Of a DNA stretch of 64,000 bases, positions 1-8,672 are shown piece after piece. The DNA lies in the NCBI RefSeq assembly GCF_900111275.1, contig NZ_FOGR01000001.1:744001-808000 (forward strand), in the 5' to 3' direction. Source of the stretch: Rhizobium sp. NFR03 (GTDB taxonomy: Bacteria; Pseudomonadota; Alphaproteobacteria; Rhizobiales; Rhizobiaceae). Position 1 is the stretch's first letter; the number at the start of each line of letters is the position of its first letter. The translations under genes were made by a program, and so were the position numbers. A model generated the notes under the pieces. That model did not search any database and was not told the origin of the DNA. It saw nothing but the letters and a program-made list of their open reading frames with translations.

Positions 1-94
1 GAATGCCGCCGAAGCGGAGCCAGACCGCCTTGACCTGCTCGGAGCGAAGCTCGTCATTGACCTCGCGGATGAAACTGTCGTTCTGATGCGCCAT
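1..94 (-). CDS. Tetratricopeptide (YfgM-type) protein, N-terminal fragment
   Basis: Only the first 31 codons are inside the window; the gene runs off the left edge. The reverse strand from ATG at 94 reads MAHQNDSFIREVNDELRSEQ and continues with a basic/aromatic segment. This matches from memory the N-terminus of the rhizobial TPR_21/YfgM-like membrane-anchored protein usually found upstream of bamB and der. That family assists periplasmic and outer-membrane protein biogenesis. The expected transmembrane helix and TPRs lie outside the window, so the call rests on the start peptide alone. Confidence 0.6.
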   Translation of the reverse strand, partial: MAHQNDSFIREVNDELRSEQVKAVWLRFGGI

Positions 95-234
95 TCGGGT
101 TCCGGCGGACCGGCCTTCTCTGCCATTTCTGTCAAAGCCGCGCTTCTAGCCTATTTCGCGCATATTGTAAGGGGGCAAGGCGAAATCGCGGCAATGTGAG
201 CATGCCGCCGCCCTACATAGCCGCAAAAATCCTC

Positions 235-837
235 TCACGACATCGCGATCGGCGAGACGCCGATCAGGAGCTCGTGCAGCTTCAGCACGAAGAGGGCGTA
301 AGCAAGAAGGCCGAGGGCAATCGCCATCACGTCGAAGCGCGGCGAGCGAAAAACCGGGAGCACCTCCTCGCCGGCCCGTTCGCGGCGCTTCAGAGAAATT
401 CGCACGATGACGCCCCAGGCAAGGAAAGTGCCGAACAGCAGAACGGATGCCGTCTCGCCGTTCGCAAGCAGATGCGCCAGCGCCCAGATCTTGATGGCCA
501 GCACCAGGGGAGCCCGTGTCTTTACGGCGATCCGGCCGGCCGGGAGACACCCCGCGGCGAGACAGATGAAGGCGGGCAACATGAGCAGCAAAGCGATGTG
601 CTTGAGGAACACCGGTGGCGCATAGAGCAACCCGGTAACCGCCCGCGCCTGCCCGAAGCCCACCACCACAAGACAGAGGCCCACAAGACTGACGAGGCCG
701 TAGAGCACCATGAAGGTCGGCTTGCCCAACCGGGTTATCAGCGCCGTGCGGAAAGCGGGAGCCACCACGCGCAGCAGATGCACGCCGAGGAGAACAACGA
801 CACCGAAAACCAGAAGTCCCATGCCTGTACCCATCAT
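235..837 (-). CDS. NnrU family membrane protein
   Basis: A 200-residue, very hydrophobic protein with about five or six membrane helices (near residues 5-25, 40-60, 75-98, 110-125, 130-150, 170-190). The general pattern, with a GKPTFMVLYGLVSLVGL segment near residue 38 and an IWALAHLLANGE motif near residue 117, is that of the NnrU family. NnrU is named from a gene linked to nitrite/nitric oxide reduction, but its biochemical role is unclear and many members lie outside denitrification loci, as here. Two ATGs (837 and 834) are possible starts. Confidence 0.85.
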   Translation of the reverse strand: MMGTGMGLLVFGVVVLLGVHLLRVVAPAFRTALITRLGKPTFMVLYGLVSLVGLCLVVVGFGQARAVTGLLYAPPVFLKHIALLLMLPAFICLAAGCLPAGRIAVKTRAPLVLAIKIWALAHLLANGETASVLLFGTFLAWGVIVRISLKRRERAGEEVLPVFRSPRFDVMAIALGLLAYALFVLKLHELLIGVSPIAMS

Positions 838-1163
838 CTTGTCATGCTGTCGCCAAACAGCTCCAGCCGCCCGTAGACCGCACCCGAAAGGGTTAACAAA
901 GATTTATGAAGCAAATCCGGGCATCTGCAAAGCTTTTCTGATATACCGCACCCATATGCCCCCAAAGGCACATTCATGCGGTTTTTCCGCATCCTAGGGC
1001 TTTTGGCTGTCATCGCTTCAAAGGATCGCCGCATTCCTGTCGCATGGGCGAGCGCCGACCCGTATCCCCTACGGTTTCGCCGTGTTCCACATCCCTCTGC
1101 TTCAGGCCGAGATCTCGCCCAGATCGCCATTGCCCGCAGCAGGCGCATCACGTCAGGTTCCGC
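838..1163. other. Intergenic region, no gene seen
   Basis: This 326-bp stretch lies between two divergent genes (NnrU on minus, deacetylase on plus), so it should carry both promoters. Long open frames cross it but none has a convincing product or start, and the one continuing into the deacetylase lacks the signal peptide that the downstream ATG provides. I see no tRNA, strong hairpin or repeat. Confidence 0.4.
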
Positions 1164-2216
1164 ATGCACAGATCCGCCGCACCCTTGGCCGCCATTCTCC
1201 TCCTGCCTTCAGTGACGCTGGCGCCGTCGGCGGTGCAAGCGGACCCACCGAGACCGGCGACGCAAACCGCCCAGCCAGCACCTGCCGCAAAGACACCCTC
1301 GGCATTCCAGCAACTCGTCATCATCTCGTTCGACGGTGCCCACGACAATCGCCTCTGGGAGCGAAGCCTTGCCATGGGGCCGAAGGTCGGCGCGCATTTC
1401 ACCTATTTCCTCTCCTGCACTTTCCTGATGACCAAGGCCGAAGGTGGCCGTTCCTATCGGGCGAGCGGACACAAGGTCGGGGCGTCGAATGTCGGCTACG
1501 CCCAGAACCGCGACGAGATCGCAACGCGCGTGCGTCACATCTGGCAGGCGCATCAGGATGGCCATGACATCGGCAGCCATGGCTGCGGTCATTTTGACGG
1601 CAAGGACTGGAGCGAAAAAGACTGGAGCGCCGAGTTCACCGCCTTCGATGCGGCGCTCGACAATGGCTGGAAAGCCGGTGGCATCGGAGCCGAAGAGCCG
1701 GACGGCTGGCGCGGCATGATCGACGGCATCAAAGGATTTCGCGCTCCGTACCTCTCGACCAGCACAGGGCTCGTTCCGGCCGAGCGAAAGGCGGGCCTGT
1801 CCTACGACGCCAGCCTCGTGACCAAGGGACCGGCCTGGCCCATCATCGAGGATGGCGTCCAGCGCTTCGGCCTGCCGCTGATCCCCGAAGGCCCGACCGG
1901 CCGCCGCGTCATCGGCATGGATTACAACCTCTTCGTCCGCCACTCGATGGGCGTCGAAAACCGCAAGGACAGCGCCACGTTCGAACAACGAACGCTGAAG
2001 GCCTACCGCGATGCCTTCGCCGCCCAGTACGACGGCGCCCGCATCCCCCTGCAACTCGGCTTCCACTTCGTGGAGATGAACGGAGGCGCCTACTGGCGCG
2101 CGCTCGAAACCTTTCTGACCGAAACCTGCCGGAAGGCGGACGTCGCCTGCGTCAGCTATGCGCAGGCCCTGCCTTTGATCGAGGCACGAAAAAAGGCGGA
2201 TCCCTCCGCCTTTTGA
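1164..2216 (+). CDS. Secreted polysaccharide deacetylase-like protein
   Basis: I place the start at ATG 1164 (350 aa) rather than the longer upstream frame, because the protein then opens with a classic signal peptide (MHRSAAPLAAILLLPSVTL, cleavage near APSAVQA). The mature part resembles the NodB/carbohydrate esterase 4 fold: an SFDGAHD metal/acid motif near residue 52, a HDIGSHGCGH metal-binding His pair near residue 134 and FRAPYLS near residue 190. Such enzymes remove N- or O-acetyl groups from extracellular or periplasmic polysaccharides. The canonical TFDD is SFDG here, so activity may differ. The gene converges on bacA and its last codons form a hairpin. Confidence 0.75.
   Translation: MHRSAAPLAAILLLPSVTLAPSAVQADPPRPATQTAQPAPAAKTPSAFQQLVIISFDGAHDNRLWERSLAMGPKVGAHFTYFLSCTFLMTKAEGGRSYRASGHKVGASNVGYAQNRDEIATRVRHIWQAHQDGHDIGSHGCGHFDGKDWSEKDWSAEFTAFDAALDNGWKAGGIGAEEPDGWRGMIDGIKGFRAPYLSTSTGLVPAERKAGLSYDASLVTKGPAWPIIEDGVQRFGLPLIPEGPTGRRVIGMDYNLFVRHSMGVENRKDSATFEQRTLKAYRDAFAAQYDGARIPLQLGFHFVEMNGGAYWRALETFLTETCRKADVACVSYAQALPLIEARKKADPSAF
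2187..2214. terminator. Bidirectional terminator overlapping a stop codon
   Basis: A perfect 9-bp inverted repeat (AAAGGCGGA at 2192-2200, TCCGCCTTT at 2205-2213) with a TCCC loop is flanked by an A-run on the left and Ts on the right. It can therefore end transcription from both the deacetylase gene (plus) and bacA (minus, ending at 2238). The hairpin encodes the last residues of the deacetylase, so coding sequence and terminator share bases. Confidence 0.75.
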
Positions 2217-2237
2217 TCGTCTCGTCGAACGCCTTGG

Positions 2238-3551
2238 TCAGGGCTGAGCAGGATTGACCTCTTCCTCGTTCTGACCTTTCAGATATCGCTGATCGATGTC
2301 CGGCAGCGGCAAATTGTCGATGGCAGCTTCGAATGCCTTCAGGCGCTTGTGGATGGACAAGAGCTCGATGATCGTCGTCCAGGAATTGACGAGATATTGG
2401 AACGAGTTGGATACCTGCCCGAAGGCTGTGGCGATCTGCTGGTAGATACCGTAGGTGATCTTGCCCGCAACGATGGTCGGCACCAGCATGAAGGTGACGA
2501 ACAGGGCGTCGGCCTGAATGTAGAAATAGCGCGCGACGTTGAAATACAGGTAGTGCCAGTACATACGAAAGTAATTTCGGCGCACATTGGAAAACAATTC
2601 CACAACGGTGATCGGCTGAGCGCGATCGGCGTGATCCTCACCGTAGACAAGCTCCTTGCGGTACGCTGCCTCAACCCGCTGATTGCGGAAATGCAGGCCC
2701 GGAAGCTTGATGCCGGCAAAGGCCAGCAACAGCGTTCCAAATGCCGACCAACCAATGGCAAGCCAGAACAGCGAATGCGCAATCGGCCCGATGACCGGCA
2801 GTTCCGTTACATAGCTCGACAGGGCAAACAGGATGGGGAGAAAGGCGATCAGCGTCATCACCGAATTGATAAGGCTGACGCCTAGTCCTTCGAGAATGTT
2901 GGCAAAGCGCATCGTATCTTCCTGCACACGCTGCGAGGCGCCTTCAATGTGTCGAACACGCTCCCACTGAGACATGTAGTAGTCGTTCATCGCGGTGCGC
3001 CAGCGGAACACGTAATGGCTGACGAAGAAATCCGTGAGGATCGACACGAACATGCTGAGGAAGACGATCTGGCAGAAGATCAGCTGCAGCGAGTAGAAAT
3101 CCCAGACGGTAACGCCCGGCTTTCCCGTCAATGCATTCTGCAAGAGATCGCCGAAAGGACGGCGCCAGTTGTTGATGGCAACATACACCTGCACGCCGAA
3201 ATAGGTGCAGAAGAGGATCAAAGCGGAGCCCCAGATGGACCAGTCAATCCAGGGATGATCCCGGGCGATGTAGTTCCAGACACCGCCGAAAAGCACCGTG
3301 CAGACGAAGAAATAGGCATAGAAGAAGCGATTGTCCGGCGTCAGAAAGAAACGCAGATCGATCGGCATCTGGTCCTCCGGGATCGGAGCGTAGCCGATAG
3401 AGGCTCCCCAATCGGCAACGAAGCCATACCAGAGAAAGATGCAGACGAGCGTCCACACGATCAGCGACGTGAAGAACAACTTTGGCTTGGGAAAGAACGA
3501 ATGAAACAAGGCGGCAACCTTTTGGCTGGCGGGCGAACCGCCCGCGTTCAT
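2238..3551 (-). CDS. bacA: BacA/SbmA-type peptide transporter
   Basis: A 437-residue inner-membrane protein of the SbmA/BacA family: a membrane domain related to ABC exporters but without a nucleotide-binding domain, driven by the proton gradient. Visible hallmarks are FFPKPKLFFTSLIVW near residue 20, a RWRTAMNDYYMSQWERVRHIEGASQR-type segment (residues ~182-208), and the C-terminal GQVSNSFQYLVNSWTTIIEL stretch. Family members import antimicrobial peptides, bleomycin and other peptides; in Sinorhizobium and Brucella BacA is needed for chronic host infection. It is a single gene, convergent with the deacetylase and sharing its terminator. Confidence 0.9.
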   Translation of the reverse strand: MNAGGSPASQKVAALFHSFFPKPKLFFTSLIVWTLVCIFLWYGFVADWGASIGYAPIPEDQMPIDLRFFLTPDNRFFYAYFFVCTVLFGGVWNYIARDHPWIDWSIWGSALILFCTYFGVQVYVAINNWRRPFGDLLQNALTGKPGVTVWDFYSLQLIFCQIVFLSMFVSILTDFFVSHYVFRWRTAMNDYYMSQWERVRHIEGASQRVQEDTMRFANILEGLGVSLINSVMTLIAFLPILFALSSYVTELPVIGPIAHSLFWLAIGWSAFGTLLLAFAGIKLPGLHFRNQRVEAAYRKELVYGEDHADRAQPITVVELFSNVRRNYFRMYWHYLYFNVARYFYIQADALFVTFMLVPTIVAGKITYGIYQQIATAFGQVSNSFQYLVNSWTTIIELLSIHKRLKAFEAAIDNLPLPDIDQRYLKGQNEEEVNPAQP

Positions 3552-3632
3552 GGCGGCGAACCTAGGCCAAATGCCGTCTCATCACAATCACGCCATTGAA
3601 AGGTTACAGCTTTTTAATTCCGGACAACCAAC

Positions 3633-4832
3633 TCAAAGCCCGGAGGCCGCACGGATCCCCCGTCGCTCGGCAAAGATGATGACCACGCAGAGAATGAGGA
3701 CACCGCTCGCAATCAGCGTCGGCAGCGTGAAGCTACCGGTATTGCCGGCGAGCCAGCCGGCGACAAGCGGCCCGATGATCTGCCCGACGCCGAAGGCGGC
3801 GGTCATGACGGCGAGCGCGCGGCGCTGGCTGGCCGGGGCCAGCGCCCGGCCGATCTGGAGGCCGAAGGCCGTGATCATGATGAAGGTGGCTCCCAGCAGC
3901 AGACCGCCGGCAAGGGGCGCGGCCGGGAACGGCAGGACCACGGTGAGGATAAGGCCGAGCGCCTCTACCACGAGCCCGATAAGATAAACGCCGACGATGC
4001 CGAAGCGCGGCACTGCCTTTCGCCATGCTGCAACAGACGCGGCGGCACTGAGACCCGTGATAAGCCAGGATAAGAACTCGATGGTGTGATCCACCGCACC
4101 CGCGCGCGCCATGGCAACCAGAAAGGTCGCCGTGATTACGTAACCGAAGCCGAACAGGCCATAGGTCAGCGTCAGCGCCACGAAAGGCCGCGTCCACACG
4201 AGCGGCGGCTCGGCCACGGGCGCGGCTGCGGTGCTCGCCGGCCCATCCGGCAGCAGCAGCGCCACGCAGGCGGTGCCGAGGAGAGCAAGAAACGCGCCGG
4301 CAAACCAGGCTTCCCGCCAGTTCGCCAGGGCCTCTCCCTGCCCGGACGGCAGCAGCCAGACCATCAGCGACGATGCAGCAATGCCAAGGCCGACGCCCGC
4401 GAAATGCAAAGATTGCACGTAGGTATGACCGGCCGCTGCACCCCGCGTCAGCACGATCTGGGAGATCATGATCATGGTGAAGGCGCTGGCCATGCCCGCG
4501 AGAAACCGGATGAGCGCAAACAGGACGACCGACGTCGTCAGACCCATGGCGCAGAGCAGCACGGTGGTCGCAACCAGCATGCCAAGCCCGATCACCCGTT
4601 CTCGCCCTTGCGCGAAAGAAAGACCCGCCAACACAGCGCCGAGCAGGTACCCGACGAAGTTTGCCGCCGCGATGACCCCGGCCTGCCCCGGCGACAGCGG
4701 AATGTCCAGCATCATACCCGGCAGGATGGGCGTGTAGGAGAACCGGCCGAAGCCCATGGCGACCGCCATTGCAATCGCACCGGCCAGAGCCGTCGCGAAA
4801 AGCCGAAAGCCATGTGCGCGCGTGTGGGGCAT
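3633..4832 (-). CDS. YbfB/YjiJ family MFS transporter
   Basis: A 399-residue major-facilitator protein with about 12 helices. The first helix carries the GFGRFSYTPILPGMM signature of the YbfB/YjiJ family, and the loop between helices 2 and 3 has SFAQGRERV. Substrate is unknown; family members are predicted exporters. ATG at 4832 is preferred over the TTG three bases upstream, because that ATG overlaps the stop of map as TGATG, a typical translational coupling. It is therefore co-transcribed with the aminopeptidase gene upstream. Confidence 0.85.
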   Translation of the reverse strand: MPHTRAHGFRLFATALAGAIAMAVAMGFGRFSYTPILPGMMLDIPLSPGQAGVIAAANFVGYLLGAVLAGLSFAQGRERVIGLGMLVATTVLLCAMGLTTSVVLFALIRFLAGMASAFTMIMISQIVLTRGAAAGHTYVQSLHFAGVGLGIAASSLMVWLLPSGQGEALANWREAWFAGAFLALLGTACVALLLPDGPASTAAAPVAEPPLVWTRPFVALTLTYGLFGFGYVITATFLVAMARAGAVDHTIEFLSWLITGLSAAASVAAWRKAVPRFGIVGVYLIGLVVEALGLILTVVLPFPAAPLAGGLLLGATFIMITAFGLQIGRALAPASQRRALAVMTAAFGVGQIIGPLVAGWLAGNTGSFTLPTLIASGVLILCVVIIFAERRGIRAASGL

Positions 4833-5581
4833 CAACCTGGCAGCGTGACGACGAGAGGACCGTTGCGGGTCACGATGACGGTGTGCTCATACTGCACGGT
4901 CGGCGCGCGCGGCTCGCTATAGAGCGTCCAGGCATCGTCGCCCCCTTCGGCGTATTGCGCGCCCATCGACAGAAAGGGCTCGATGGTGAAAACCATTCCG
5001 TCCTCCATCCGCCGCTTCTCGTGCTTGTCAGGCCAGGTGGAGATCTCGGTCGGCTCCTCGTGAAGCGAGCGGCCGACACCATGGCTCGCGAGATTGGAGA
5101 TCAGCGTATAGCGGTTCTTGCGAGCAAATGCGCCGATGGCGTTGCCGATAGCGGCGAGCGGCTTGCCCGCCTTCACCTCGTTCAGCCCCACCCACATGGC
5201 GCGCTTGCCGTCGCGGCAGAGCCGTTCCGTCGCCCGCGAGATCGGCGGCACGGCAAAGGATGCGCCGGTATCGGCAAACAACCCGCCTTTTTCGGCCGAT
5301 ACGTCGATATTGACGAGATCGCCGGCCGCGATCACCCGCGCGCCGGGAATGCCATGCGCAACCTCTTCGTTGACGCTAATGCAGGTCGCGCCGGGAAAGC
5401 GATAGGAAAGTTCCGGCGCCGACTGCGCGCCCTCCGCCTCCAGCGCCTTGCGGCCGATGAGGTCGAGTTCTGCAGTGGTCATGCCCGGTTCCAGAGCGGC
5501 GCCCATGATTTGCAGCGTGTTGGCGCAGATCCGGCCGATCTCCTTCAGGCGTTCGAGATCGTCGTCATTTTCAAGTGTCAT
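4832..5581 (-). CDS. map: Type I methionine aminopeptidase
   Basis: Removes N-terminal methionine from nascent proteins. With ATG at 5581 the protein is 249 aa. The dinuclear metal site is visible: Asp in NIDVSAEKGG, Asp in FADTGASF, His in SHGVGRSLHEEP, Glu in FTIEPF and Glu in QYEHTVIV; the substrate His is in EEVAHGIPG. The open frame continues upstream but that extension has no family similarity. It is slightly shorter than E. coli Map (264 aa) and is coupled by a 1-bp overlap to an MFS gene rather than lying beside rpsB or secY-type genes, so it may be a second, accessory copy. Confidence 0.9.
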   Translation of the reverse strand: MTLENDDDLERLKEIGRICANTLQIMGAALEPGMTTAELDLIGRKALEAEGAQSAPELSYRFPGATCISVNEEVAHGIPGARVIAAGDLVNIDVSAEKGGLFADTGASFAVPPISRATERLCRDGKRAMWVGLNEVKAGKPLAAIGNAIGAFARKNRYTLISNLASHGVGRSLHEEPTEISTWPDKHEKRRMEDGMVFTIEPFLSMGAQYAEGGDDAWTLYSEPRAPTVQYEHTVIVTRNGPLVVTLPG

Positions 5582-5711
5582 GGTCGTGCATATCCGAAGG
5601 CTGGCTCGGAGCATCGGGAACGGACCCGATGCTCCGGCAAAAGGCAGATCTATGTACTCCGCTTCTTTCGCGCAAGAAAGGTGGACCGGCCGAGGGCAAG
5701 ACCACGCCTTT

Positions 5712-6770
5712 TCAGACGGCGTTCGCCGCCCGCGCCGCATCTTCGGCAATGCCTTCGCGAACCAGTGGCGCAACCTTGGTGCCGTAAAGCTCGATGCCCC
5801 GCATGATCTGCTCGTGCGGCATAGGGCCGATCGCCATCTGCAACAGGAAGCGATCGTTTCGGAAGATGCGGTGATGCCGGACGATCTTTTCCGCGACCGT
5901 CTCCGGATCGCCAAGAAACAGATTGCCGCGCGGACCGATCGCCTGATCGAAATGCGCGCGGTTTGTCGGTCCCCAGCCACGCTCGCGGCCGATCCTGTCC
6001 ATCACCTCGGCCTGCGGCCCGTAGAACTGGTCGGCTGCGGCCTGCGTCGTATCGGCGATGAAGCCATGCACGTTGATGCTGGTCTTCAGCCCCGTCGCCG
6101 GCTGCCCTGCTCGCCGCGCGGCTTCCCGGTAGAGATCAAACAGCGGTGCATAGCGCGCCGGCTCCCCGCCAATGATGGCCAGTGCCACGGGCAGTCCGAG
6201 CGCGCCTGCGCGCGCGACCGACTGAGGCGTGCCGCCAACGGCCACCCAGAGCGGCAGCGGTGCCTGCAACGGTCGCGGATAGACGCCGCGATCGTGGAGA
6301 GCGGCCCGTTTCTCCCCCTCCCACGTGACGATCTCGTCGTTGCGCAACGCCATCAGCAGGTCCAGCTTCTCGGAAAACAGGTCGTCGTAATCCTCCAGCG
6401 GATAGCCGAACAGCGGAAACGATTCGATGAAGGAACCGCGCCCGGCCATGATCTCCGCCCGTCCACCGGAGAGAAGATCGAGCGTTGCGAACTGCTGGAA
6501 CACGCGCACCGGATCGTCCGACGACAACACGGTCACGGCACTGCTCAGGCGGATGCGGCTGGTCCTCGCCGCCGCTGCCGCCAGCACCACGGCCGGGGAC
6601 GAGACGACATAATCGGCCCGGTGATGTTCCCCGAGCCCGAAAACGTCGAGGCCGACCTGGTCGGCCAGCTCGATTTCCTCGAGCAGATTCTTCAGCCGGC
6701 GCTCGCCCTCGCGGCCCTTGTCAGCAGCTTTGGGATCGACATCGCCGAAGGTGTAAAGACCGAGTTCCAT
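5712..6770 (-). CDS. LLM class flavin-dependent oxidoreductase
   Basis: A luciferase-like monooxygenase of 352 aa starting at ATG 6770 ([10 protein letters not shown]). Family features include [31 protein letters not shown] (split here at residues ~45-75), [25 protein letters not shown] near residue 90 and a C-terminal helix ending [11 protein letters not shown]. These enzymes use reduced FMN and O2 on diverse substrates; the substrate cannot be told from sequence. It is a single gene on the minus strand, divergent from xdhA, with a 208-bp shared promoter region. Confidence 0.85.
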   Translation of the reverse strand: MELGLYTFGDVDPKAADKGREGERRLKNLLEEIELADQVGLDVFGLGEHHRADYVVSSPAVVLAAAAARTSRIRLSSAVTVLSSDDPVRVFQQFATLDLLSGGRAEIMAGRGSFIESFPLFGYPLEDYDDLFSEKLDLLMALRNDEIVTWEGEKRAALHDRGVYPRPLQAPLPLWVAVGGTPQSVARAGALGLPVALAIIGGEPARYAPLFDLYREAARRAGQPATGLKTSINVHGFIADTTQAAADQFYGPQAEVMDRIGRERGWGPTNRAHFDQAIGPRGNLFLGDPETVAEKIVRHHRIFRNDRFLLQMAIGPMPHEQIMRGIELYGTKVAPLVREGIAEDAARAANAV

Positions 6771-6950
6771 GATGTGCCTGCCCTGCTGATGGAGTTCTCC
6801 CCTACACATAACCATGAGCCCCATGTTTTCCCACAGCCAAAGACAGAACGCTGCGTTGCCGCCCTGTTTACACCCATAGGCAGCGTGCCTTTCGGGGGAT
6901 GCGCGAGCTGGCTGCCAAAAGCAATTGTCATGCGGCTGTCTTTGCGCTTA

Positions 6951-6967
6951 GTCTTGCCCGTCAAGAC
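6951..6967. promoter_or_regulatory. Inverted repeat just upstream of xdhA
   Basis: GTCTTG (6951-6956) and CAAGAC (6962-6967) form a perfect 6-bp inverted repeat with a 5-bp spacer, ending 11 bp before the xdhA ATG. Its position suits a repressor site or a short leader hairpin. No regulator can be assigned from sequence. Confidence 0.35.
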
Positions 6968-6978
6968 AAGGGGTCCGT

Positions 6979-8475
6979 ATGACCAGCACCACCGAAATCG
7001 TCCATCCGTCTTCCGGCAGCATCCGTTTCCTGCTCAACGACCGCGAAATCGCCCTCTCGACCGTTGCGCCCACCGCAACGCTGCTCGATTTTCTGCGGCT
7101 GGAACGTAGGCTCACCGGCACCAAGGAAGGCTGCGCGGAAGGTGACTGTGGCGCCTGCACCGTTCTTGTGGGGCGGCTGGTTGCGGGAAAGCTCGTCTAT
7201 GAAGGCGTCAATGCCTGCATCCGTTTCGTCGGCTCGCTCAATGCCACCCATGTCGTCACCGTCGAGCATCTGGCGGCACGAGACGGCACTCTGCATCCGG
7301 TGCAGCAGGCGATGGTGGATTATCATGGTTCGCAATGCGGCTTCTGCACGCCGGGCTTCGTCATGTCGCTCTACGGCCTCTGGCTGTCGAAGGACAATCC
7401 CGGCCGGGCCGACATCGAGAAGGCGCTTCAGGGCAATCTCTGTCGATGCACCGGCTACGAGCCGATCGTGCGCGCGGCCGAAGCCGTCGCTACAGCCCGG
7501 CCCGATGCCGTGTTCGATCCGATCCTGAAGATGCGCGATCGCGTTCGTGCATTTCTGTCTGGCCTGCCCACCGGCGAAACCATTGTCCTCGGCCCCAGCG
7601 ACGCCCGCCTCGTGGTGCCCGGCTCGGCGCGGGCGCTGGCCGAAGCGCTGGCCGAATATCCGGGCGCGACCGTCGTTGCCGGTTCCACCGATGTCGGCCT
7701 TTGGGTGACGAAGCAGATGCGGGCCATCAATCCCGTCATCTTCATCAACGGCCTTGCCGATCTGCAATCGATCACCGAAGCGCCCGACGGCATCACCATC
7801 GGCGCCGGCGTCACCTATTCGCTCGCCTTCTCCACCCTTGCGCGCCGCCTGCCGCCGCTGGGGAAGCTGCTCGACAGGCTCGGCGGCGATCAGGTGCGCA
7901 ACATGGGCACCATCGGCGGCAACATCGCCAACGGCTCGCCCATCGGCGACACGCCGCCACCGTTGATCGCTCTCGACGCCACGGTCACGCTCCGCTCCGT
8001 TTCCGGCACGCGCACCCTGCCTCTTCAGGACTATTTCATCGCCTATGGCCGGCAGGACCGTTATCCGGGCGAGTTCGTCGAAAGCCTGTTCGTGCCCGCT
8101 TTGCCTGCAGACGAGCATTTCGCCGTCTACAAGATCTCCAAGCGCCGAGACGAGGACATTTCCGCCCTCTGCGCCGCTTTCCGGATTGCCCTTTCGGAGC
8201 AAGGTCTTGTCACATCAGCCCGCATCGCCTTCGGCGGCATGGCCGGCACGCCGAAGCGTGCCACGGCCGTCGAGGATGCGCTGATCGGCAAGCCGTGGAC
8301 AGAGGAAACCGTGACAGCCGCCCGCCCGGCCTTCGACCTCGATTACCAGCCCTTGAGCGACTGGCGCGCGACCAGCGCCTATCGCGCAGTGACCGCGAAA
8401 AACCTGCTTTTGCGGTTCTATCTCGAAACATCCGGCTCCCCGGCCGAGCTGGTTCGGTTCGAGGCTGCGGAATGA
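6979..8475 (+). CDS. xdhA: Xanthine dehydrogenase small subunit
   Basis: The 498-aa iron-sulphur/FAD subunit of xanthine dehydrogenase, which oxidises hypoxanthine to xanthine to urate. The plant-type 2Fe-2S domain shows Cys52, Cys57 and Cys60 in GCAEGDCGACTV; the second 2Fe-2S domain shows CGFCTPGFVMS and CRCTGYEP. A FAD-binding domain follows from about residue 205 (VVAGSTDVGL, NMGTIGGNIANGSPIGD). It is followed by a RIME-like repeat and then xdhB, so the operon is interrupted by a 197-bp spacer. Confidence 0.95.
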   Translation: MTSTTEIVHPSSGSIRFLLNDREIALSTVAPTATLLDFLRLERRLTGTKEGCAEGDCGACTVLVGRLVAGKLVYEGVNACIRFVGSLNATHVVTVEHLAARDGTLHPVQQAMVDYHGSQCGFCTPGFVMSLYGLWLSKDNPGRADIEKALQGNLCRCTGYEPIVRAAEAVATARPDAVFDPILKMRDRVRAFLSGLPTGETIVLGPSDARLVVPGSARALAEALAEYPGATVVAGSTDVGLWVTKQMRAINPVIFINGLADLQSITEAPDGITIGAGVTYSLAFSTLARRLPPLGKLLDRLGGDQVRNMGTIGGNIANGSPIGDTPPPLIALDATVTLRSVSGTRTLPLQDYFIAYGRQDRYPGEFVESLFVPALPADEHFAVYKISKRRDEDISALCAAFRIALSEQGLVTSARIAFGGMAGTPKRATAVEDALIGKPWTEETVTAARPAFDLDYQPLSDWRATSAYRAVTAKNLLLRFYLETSGSPAELVRFEAAE

Positions 8476-8496
8476 AATGGAATGCTTCGGGTGGGC

Positions 8497-8619
8497 ACTG
8501 CCCCTCACCCTAACCCTCTCCCCGCACGCGGGGCGAGGGAACGTGCCTCACGTCAACGCCCGCGTCCCTTCTCCCCGTGCAAACGGGGAGAAGGTGCCGG
8601 CAGGCGGATGAGGGGCAGT
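8497..8619. repeat. RIME1-like intergenic mosaic element
   Basis: This 123-bp element has outer inverted ends (ACTGCCCCTCA at 8497-8507 and TGAGGGGCAGT at 8609-8619, perfect) and two internal palindromes: CCCTCTCCCCGC/GCGGGGCGAGGG around 8512-8540, and a perfect 12-bp arm pair at 8567-8578 and 8583-8594. This organisation and wording match the Rhizobium-specific intergenic mosaic element RIME1 as I know it. It sits within the xdh operon, between xdhA and xdhB, where the transcript would fold into two stem-loops. Confidence 0.85.
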
Positions 8620-8672
8620 CACGAATGTGAAGTGCGAACGATAAACGAGCCTCAAGGGCAAGGAGATGCACC

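Noticed and set aside
196-876. Long plus-strand frame of 226 codons
   Set aside because: It is the antisense shadow of NnrU; the peptide is His/Gln/Arg-rich with no family pattern.
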